NCBI GenBank assembly: GCA_031548515.1
Contig: JAVBRB010000008.1
Location: 67,370-131,369, forward strand
Direction of reading: 5' to 3'
DNA: 64,000 nucleotides
From: UBA940 sp031548515
GTDB lineage: Bacteria; Bacteroidota; Bacteroidia; Bacteroidales; Rikenellaceae
The notes under the pieces are model-generated. The model searched no databases and was not told the DNA's origin. It saw nothing but the letters and a program-made list of their open reading frames with translations. Position numbers and translations under genes: made by a program. Positions 59,393 to 64,000 of the stretch are shown here, piece by piece (positions within the stretch are counted from its first letter, which is position 1; every line of letters begins with the position of its first letter).

Positions 59393-61342
59393 ATGAAAAC
59401 CAGGATCTTTATACTGTCGGCTATGCTCCTCGCAGGGGTTTCAGCCACGGCTTCAGCCGATGTAAAACCGGCACCTATATTCGGCGACGGCATGGTGCTC
59501 CAACGCGATGTTCCCGTCAAAGTGTGGGGTATGGCAGACAAAAACGAGAAAGTGACCATCGCTTTCAATGGCCAGAGAACCAGCGTCAAAGCCGACAAAA
59601 ACGGGAAATGGTCTGCAGCGCTGAAGCCAATGCAGGCCGGAGGACCCTATGCGATGAGCATCGAAGGACGCAGCAGCAAAATGACATTCACTAACGTGCT
59701 CATCGGCGAAGTGTGGCTCTGCAGCGGCCAGTCCAACATGGAATGGCCGGTGAAAAGCTCGGCCAACGCCGCACAGGAAATCGCCGCAGCCAACTACCCT
59801 TTCATACGCTGCTTCACCGTGGAAAAAAACATGTCTCCCGTACCGCTCGACAGCTTTTCGGGATCGTGGGCGGTCTGTTCGCCAGCAACGGCGGGTGATT
59901 TCACTGCTGTCGGCTACTTTTTCGCACGCGACCTGTGGAACGAGTTGCAGGTCCCGATCGGGATAATAAATTCGTCATGGGGAGGCACCGATGTGGAAAC
60001 ATGGACGAGCGCCGATTCATACGAAGCCTTGGACTCCTCAGTGCGCCGCAATTACGGGCAGACATCCGAACTACTCAAACAGATGTCGAGTCCCGAAGGG
60101 ATCGAAATGAAGAAAAAATTCGACGCCGACTTTGTGAACGATCCCGCGCTGGCGGCAAAATGGTATGAAAATCCGGACGACCCATCGGCGTGGCAGGTGA
60201 TGGATATCCCGCAGGAATGGGGTTCGACGCCGTTGGCAAAGGACGACGGCCACGTCTGGTTCCGCCGCGAATTCACACTTCCCGACAATGCCGGAGATGA
60301 GGTTTCCATGCTCTCGCTGGGGCTGATAGACGACAATGACATCACATGGGTCAACGGCGTAGAGGTAGGCCGTACCGTAGGATGCGACATCCAGCGGAAA
60401 TATACTGTCGGGAAAGGCATCCTGCACGGCGGCGTGAACACAATCACCGTAAGAGTGACCGACACCGGCGGAGGAGGAGGCTTGTGCGCAAGTCCCGAAA
60501 ACATGTGGATAGGCGCGGGCAGGACGGTATACCCTCTCACGGGAAAATGGTCTTATAAACCTTCCGTCACGACGACAGCGTACGGAATTATCCAGCGCAA
60601 TCCGAATATGTATTACTCGTTGCTCTACAACGCCATGATAAACCCGATGGTTGGCTTCAGGATAAAAGGCGCTGTATGGTACCAGGGAGAAAACAACGCA
60701 AATGACGCATATGCCTACCGCACGCTGTTCCCGGCCATGATCGACGACTGGCGAGGCAAGTGGGGGTATGAGTTCCCGTTCTACTGGGTGCAACTTGCCA
60801 ACTTCATGGCCGAAGCGCCCGTCCCGCGTGAAAGCGCATGGGCGGAACTGCGCGAGGCACAGAGCATGACCCTCGCGCTGTCGCAGACCGGACAGGCCGT
60901 GACGATCGATATAGGCGACCCCGCGGACATCCACCCGAGAAACAAACAAGATGTCGGACACCGCCTTGCGCTGAATGCCCTGGCGAAGGATTACGGCCGC
61001 AATGACATCGTCTGGTCAGGACCCACATATGCCTCTTTCGTGACCGACGGCAACAAAGTCGTGTTGACCCTCGACACATACGGATCGCAGCTGGCAGTGC
61101 ACAACAAATACGGCTACGTCGAAGGCTTCGCAGTTGCAGGCCCCGACCGCGTATTCCACTGGGCCATGGCCTGGATCGAAGACGGCAACAAAGTGGTAGT
61201 ATTCAGCGACCATGTCGATGAGCCTGTGGCCGTGCGCTACGCTTGGAGCGACGATCCGCAGGCCAACCTTTTCAACACCGAAGGGCTTCCCGCCGAACCG
61301 TTCCGTACCGACAACTGGCCCGGAGTAACGGTCAGGAAGTAA
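59393..61342 (+). CDS. Sialate O-acetylesterase-like secreted protein
   Basis: A 649-residue secreted esterase (signal peptide to about ASA/DV). The SASA/SGNH hydrolase halves carry S114 in CSGQSNMEW, and D512-I-H514 in GDPADIHPRNKQDVGHR. They are split by an inserted jelly-roll domain (about 225-375, EFTLPDNAGDEVSMLSLGLIDDND). GAVWYQGENNAND near 425 is another conserved block. The likely role is to remove O-acetyl groups from sialic acid or other glycans. ATG 59393 was chosen because it gives the signal peptide. Confidence 0.9.
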   Translation: MKTRIFILSAMLLAGVSATASADVKPAPIFGDGMVLQRDVPVKVWGMADKNEKVTIAFNGQRTSVKADKNGKWSAALKPMQAGGPYAMSIEGRSSKMTFTNVLIGEVWLCSGQSNMEWPVKSSANAAQEIAAANYPFIRCFTVEKNMSPVPLDSFSGSWAVCSPATAGDFTAVGYFFARDLWNELQVPIGIINSSWGGTDVETWTSADSYEALDSSVRRNYGQTSELLKQMSSPEGIEMKKKFDADFVNDPALAAKWYENPDDPSAWQVMDIPQEWGSTPLAKDDGHVWFRREFTLPDNAGDEVSMLSLGLIDDNDITWVNGVEVGRTVGCDIQRKYTVGKGILHGGVNTITVRVTDTGGGGGLCASPENMWIGAGRTVYPLTGKWSYKPSVTTTAYGIIQRNPNMYYSLLYNAMINPMVGFRIKGAVWYQGENNANDAYAYRTLFPAMIDDWRGKWGYEFPFYWVQLANFMAEAPVPRESAWAELREAQSMTLALSQTGQAVTIDIGDPADIHPRNKQDVGHRLALNALAKDYGRNDIVWSGPTYASFVTDGNKVVLTLDTYGSQLAVHNKYGYVEGFAVAGPDRVFHWAMAWIEDGNKVVVFSDHVDEPVAVRYAWSDDPQANLFNTEGLPAEPFRTDNWPGVTVRK

Positions 61343-61348
61343 CAAAAA

Positions 61349-61383
61349 CAAGATACCCTGCACAGTTTGTGCAGGGTATCTTG
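61349..61383. terminator. Long hairpin between the esterase and FKBP genes
   Basis: CAAGATACCCTGCACA (61349-61364) and TGTGCAGGGTATCTTG (61368-61383) form a perfect 16-bp stem with a 3-nt loop. The minus strand has TTTTTG next, so it terminates at least the FKBP gene. Confidence 0.85.
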
Positions 61384-61429
61384 TCTACAACTCCATCAGC
61401 ATCGAAGCAGGGAAACGGCGGGATCCAGA

Positions 61430-62212
61430 TCAATAATACTCTCCAGATTCATCATCGTAATATTCTTCCTCGTCGTCTCCGTAGTAGTCCTCATCGTCGT
61501 CCTGTTCCGACGGCGGAAGTACATCCAGCAACTCGATATCGAACACAAGCACCGCATATGGCGGAATAGGACCGGTTTCTCTGTCGCCATACCCCAGGTC
61601 AGGCGGAATAACCAGCTTTATCTTTCCGCCTTTACCGATCAGCCTGACACCCTCCGACCAACCGGAAATAACGCCGTCAAGAGGTAATGTGACATCGTCA
61701 TTGCCGTCGAACTCCGTTCCGTCGGAAAGCGTGCCGACATAATTCACCACCACTCTTTCATTGCCGTCCACTGCCTTCACACTCATATCGCCCGGTTCCT
61801 CGATTTTATACAGCAATCCGCTGTCGGTAACATGAAAGTCTCGATTTTTCCGACTGTAATCACGAAGCACCTCCTCCGACGCTTTTTTAAGTTCGGCCGG
61901 CCTGCGGACCTTAAAGTACTCCATCAGGAATGCCATGGACTCCTCCTGCGTCCACACTTCGCGCCCGCTCATCACATCGACAAGCGCCGCAGCCGCAACT
62001 TCCTGAGATAGTTTATAAGCCAGGCTTTTATTCATGTTCGCCATGTGATAACCGACATCCATGCCCAAAGCATAGGAAATGGAATCATAGGTGGTTCTAA
62101 GAGTTCTTTGATCCGCAGGTTTCAGCAAAGGTTTCTGTTTCTTCTGGGAATAGGCTGAGGTTAGGGCCATTACGGCAACCGGAAGCAACAGCATGGACAG
62201 GATTTTCTTCAT
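61430..62212 (-). CDS. FKBP-type peptidyl-prolyl isomerase
   Basis: A 260-residue secreted protein. A signal peptide (to about SAYS) is followed by an N-terminal FKBP_N dimerisation region (about 35-120, DSISYALGMDVGYHMANMN). The FKBP domain (about 130-235) contains VVVNYVGTLSDGTEFDGNDD, VISGWSEGVRLI and VIPPDLGYGDRETGPIPPYAVLVFDIELLDV. The last 23 residues are almost only Asp, Glu and Tyr (DDDEDYYGDDEEEYYDD). It aids folding of exported proteins. Confidence 0.93.
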   Translation of the reverse strand: MKKILSMLLLPVAVMALTSAYSQKKQKPLLKPADQRTLRTTYDSISYALGMDVGYHMANMNKSLAYKLSQEVAAAALVDVMSGREVWTQEESMAFLMEYFKVRRPAELKKASEEVLRDYSRKNRDFHVTDSGLLYKIEEPGDMSVKAVDGNERVVVNYVGTLSDGTEFDGNDDVTLPLDGVISGWSEGVRLIGKGGKIKLVIPPDLGYGDRETGPIPPYAVLVFDIELLDVLPPSEQDDDEDYYGDDEEEYYDDESGEYY

Positions 62213-62275
62213 AATGAAATAAATAAGTTATGGGTCGAGTTATTATAATTTTGCAACTAAAGTGCAGTACAACAG

Positions 62276-63028
62276 TTATCTGAAAATTTCATAGAGCCTG
62301 TCCCTTGAACTCCTGAATGTAAAACAACTTGACAGGACATGAACGTTACGCATATCCGTAATACGCCCGCGGAGCATTTCAGCGCATTTGAGCTTGTTGT
62401 CGTCGAACGAGAAACAATTCAGCATCGAAGCCACCTGCGTGGTTGTGAACACATTGTACACGGCCGCAATGCCTACGATCTTCAGCTTGTCGTCATCGAA
62501 CCTGGCATTTTTAATATCGGCGATAAACCTGGCGAATTCACCGTCGCTCATTAGCTGGTCGCGGCCGGATTCACCATAAGGATTGCGGCCATAGTTGTCT
62601 CGCCCTCCAACCGGAAAGCCACCGGTATTAAGGTTCAGCGCTACGCTGTTATGGTCGGCAACATATGAAACCGAAGATATCCCGCGACCGCCTACGGCGA
62701 CCACAACCTTTTGCGATTGGCGCACCGCAATACGGCCATTATAGTATTCCGCTCCGCCATACCGGCCCTGGCGGGTGGTTATACGCAGCATATATTCGCC
62801 AGGCACCAGGTTAGAGAGCAACAGGCTGCCCGCAACATACTCGCTGAAACATTGGAATCCATTGATTTCCACATATATCTCCTCGCGACCCGGATAGTTT
62901 ATCTGCAAACTGCCGGTCATAACCGTATTCTGGTTCTGAGCGGGCATAGACATCGGTCCCAATACCTGTGAAGACACCTGTGCGCAAAGCGCCGCCATGA
63001 AAAAGGTCAATAATATTATTTTCTTCAT
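62276..63028 (-). CDS. DUF4476 family secreted protein
   Basis: A 250-residue protein with a signal peptide (cleavage near QVSSQ). A beta-rich N-terminal half (about 35-120, MTGSLQINYPGREEIYVEINGFQCF) precedes a helical DUF4476 domain (about 150-245, MSDGEFARFIADIKNARFDDDKLKIVGIAAVYNVFTTTQVASMLNCFSFDD). The function is unknown. ATG 63028 was chosen over the upstream frame extension because it gives the signal peptide. Confidence 0.82.
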   Translation of the reverse strand: MKKIILLTFFMAALCAQVSSQVLGPMSMPAQNQNTVMTGSLQINYPGREEIYVEINGFQCFSEYVAGSLLLSNLVPGEYMLRITTRQGRYGGAEYYNGRIAVRQSQKVVVAVGGRGISSVSYVADHNSVALNLNTGGFPVGGRDNYGRNPYGESGRDQLMSDGEFARFIADIKNARFDDDKLKIVGIAAVYNVFTTTQVASMLNCFSFDDNKLKCAEMLRGRITDMRNVHVLSSCFTFRSSRDRLYEIFR

Positions 63029-63178
63029 ATATGTGTGGTTTTTAAGTCGTTTATGATCTGACGGCAAACTCCGCCGTGCAGGCAAAGATAAGTAAACCCA
63101 AGTAGAACGGCAAGATGGCATCCTGCTTTTTTATTGCCGCCAATCCCTTATGAAAGTATGTCCAATGTTTTCCGGCAA

Positions 63179-63204
63179 TAAAAAAAGCCTGCTAATGCAG
63201 GCTT
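63179..63204 (-). terminator. Terminator after tRNA-Arg
   Basis: On the minus strand AAGCCTGC-ATTA-GCAGGCTT followed by a T-run. It lies 14 bp beyond the tRNA 3' end. Confidence 0.85.
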
Positions 63205-63217
63205 CATTTTTACGGCT

Positions 63218-63294
63218 TGGTGACACCACCAGGACTCAAACCTGGAACCTTCTGATCCGTAGTCAGATGCTCTATTCAATTAAGCTATGGTGCC
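63218..63294 (-). tRNA. tRNA-Arg (ACG)
   Basis: A 77-nt tRNA with encoded CCA. Acceptor GGCACCA pairs with TGGTGTC. The anticodon loop CTACGGA gives ACG, and the T loop is GGTTTGAGTCC. Confidence 0.95.
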
Positions 63295-63679
63295 TTAGAT
63301 TGCGGGGACAAATATAAATATCAGGGAGTTACGAGTGTTTGTTCTATGCTTTCGGACTTTGTTTTGAAAGCTAAAACACGCTCGGTTTAAACATTGGTTT
63401 AAACATCTTGCGGGTTTCGTTTAATCCAGCATTGGTTAATAAATTGATTAATTGTATTTTATGATTATAGTGCGTTTATAATAAAAAAAGGCAAACATTT
63501 TCAAAAGGTCTTTTTTAAGGCCCTTTTTCAATGTCTGTCCTAATTGCTGTTTGCTGTCTAATTTGTCAGCATTCGCGCCTGTTTGCGTCCGCATCGCGCC
63601 CAAAATTTTTTCCCTCGGCCACGCATAGGCTTTACATATATGGTGTAATGAAACTACAGACCGCCCTACGAAGTAGGGA
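63295..63679. other. Spacer between tRNA-Arg and the interrupted frame
   Basis: About 385 bp. A -7 box TATATTTG (minus, 63316-63309) serves tRNA-Arg. GGTTTAAACAT is repeated in tandem at 63384-63394 and 63396-63406. The hairpin CCCTAC-GAA-GTAGGG lies at 63664-63678, and an AAAAGG/CCTTTT hairpin near 63500-63530. No convincing gene. Confidence 0.45.
63309..63316 (-). promoter_or_regulatory. -7 box for tRNA-Arg
   Basis: TATATTTG on the minus strand, 15 bp before the mature tRNA. No TTTG was seen at the usual -33 distance. Confidence 0.55.
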
Positions 63680-64000
63680 TTATTTGATAAACTTGTCGAG
63701 GTATCGTTCGCTCAATCCTGCCAAAGAGAATCTAAACTCCTTTGGTGTGCCGTCTATCGAATCGTATGTGAAAAGAATTGAATCGCTGGCGTTGTGTCAT
63801 TCCATCAGATTGACTTCCGATCCATCATCTTCAAACTCGATAATATTCGGCAGATGCATCTCGGCTTCCTCTTGTGGCTCTTTGGCATTTCAACCCAAAG
63901 AGAGTGTCGGCACTCTGTTCCTATAGAAAGTAAACCTGACAGGTTTGTTTGGATCGGCATCTGACGGCAAGACATAATCGAATCTCTGCGGTGCGATATC
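63680..64000 (-). pseudogene. Reading frame with two in-frame TGA codons, truncated by the window edge
   Basis: On the minus strand one frame runs from the window edge to TAA (63682-63680) with protein-like sequence throughout, but with TGA at 63892-63890 and 63799-63797. The three parts read DIAPQRFDYVLPSDADPNKP ... RVPTLSLG, then NAKEPQEEAEMHLPNIIEFE ... VNLME, then HNASDSILFTYDSIDGTPKE ... RYLDKFIK. Both TGA codons could have been TGG (Trp). The family was not recognised. It is a decayed gene, a recoded foreign gene, or a data error. Confidence 0.6.

Noticed and set aside
63384..63406. Tandem GGTTTAAACAT beside tRNA-Arg as an attachment site
   Set aside because: The repeat lies on the 5' side of the tRNA, while integration uses the 3' end; no integrase gene was seen.
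63448..63594. Minus-strand 48-codon frame starting MRTQTGANADKLD
   Set aside because: Reasonable-looking start, but the second half is made of the A/T-rich hairpin region and no ribosome binding or promoter signal was seen; left as unproven.
63531..63926. Plus-strand 131-codon frame at the right edge
   Set aside because: Reads the complement of the two-TGA frame, which has better protein character.
1..64000. CRISPR arrays, rRNA genes, insertion sequence transposases
   Set aside because: No regularly spaced repeat array, no rRNA signature and no transposase was found on either strand.

Overview
The window comes from a member of the Bacteroidota, most likely order Bacteroidales. Rikenellaceae (Alistipes-like) is a plausible family but is not proven. 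The evidence is the promoter type (TTTG, about 19 bp, TAnnTTTG), found intact in front of several tRNA and protein genes; SusC/SusD pairs; an ECF sigma/FecR pair; many lipoproteins; and Bacteroidota-specific families (DUF4919, DUF2023 with flavodoxin, TamL). TGA is used as a normal stop, for example in tsf.

Layout. (1) 0.1-3.2 kb: translation genes rplM-rpsI-rpsB-tsf with a long leader and a strong terminator. (2) 3.5-27.9 kb: a large polysaccharide utilization locus that reads as an N-glycan / mannoside system. An ECF sigma factor and FecR anti-sigma regulate a SusC transducer with an STN domain. SusD, a GH18-fold protein that has lost the catalytic Glu, an active-looking Endo-H/F1-type GH18 and two LamG proteins should bind glycan and release it from glycoprotein at the surface. 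An MFS transporter, a GH130 phosphorylase, three GH92 alpha-mannosidases and a CotH-domain lipoprotein follow. (3) 28-36 kb: tRNA-Leu, tRNA-Pro and tRNA-Ser, a DUF1080 protein, flavodoxin with DUF2023, mscL, a Rossmann protein, a GLUG-repeat lipoprotein, rny, and a structured RNA that resembles 6S RNA between rny and zapA. (4) 36-45 kb: zapA, a coiled-coil protein, rimO, two DUF4919 paralogues, a PD-(D/E)XK/DUF4268 protein, ftsY, a GH144-like glucanase, a DEDDh exonuclease and a cation efflux protein. (5) 45.6-52.9 kb: tamB-tamL envelope biogenesis genes. (6) 53-58 kb: a GH2 lipoprotein, a lone phage-type terminase large subunit and an XRE/S24-like repressor lacking the S24 catalytic residues. 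(7) 58-64 kb: an ATGA-coupled lipoprotein/radical SAM pair, a sialate O-acetylesterase-like protein, an FKBP isomerase, a DUF4476 protein, tRNA-Arg, and at the right edge a reading frame interrupted by two in-frame TGA codons.

The strongest unusual signals are: the radical SAM/lipoprotein pair, whose lipoprotein carries a tandem CYDxVAP motif; a dispersed element of about 170 bp in three copies, two of them inverted around the 16.4-28.0 kb glycosidase cluster; a recurrent TTCGCTAACCT motif before three locus genes; the two-TGA reading frame at the right edge; the 6S-like RNA; a GH92 with a substituted acid residue; and a repeat element that supplies the C-terminus of TamB. All functional calls rest on reading the sequence and on family knowledge; no database search was run.
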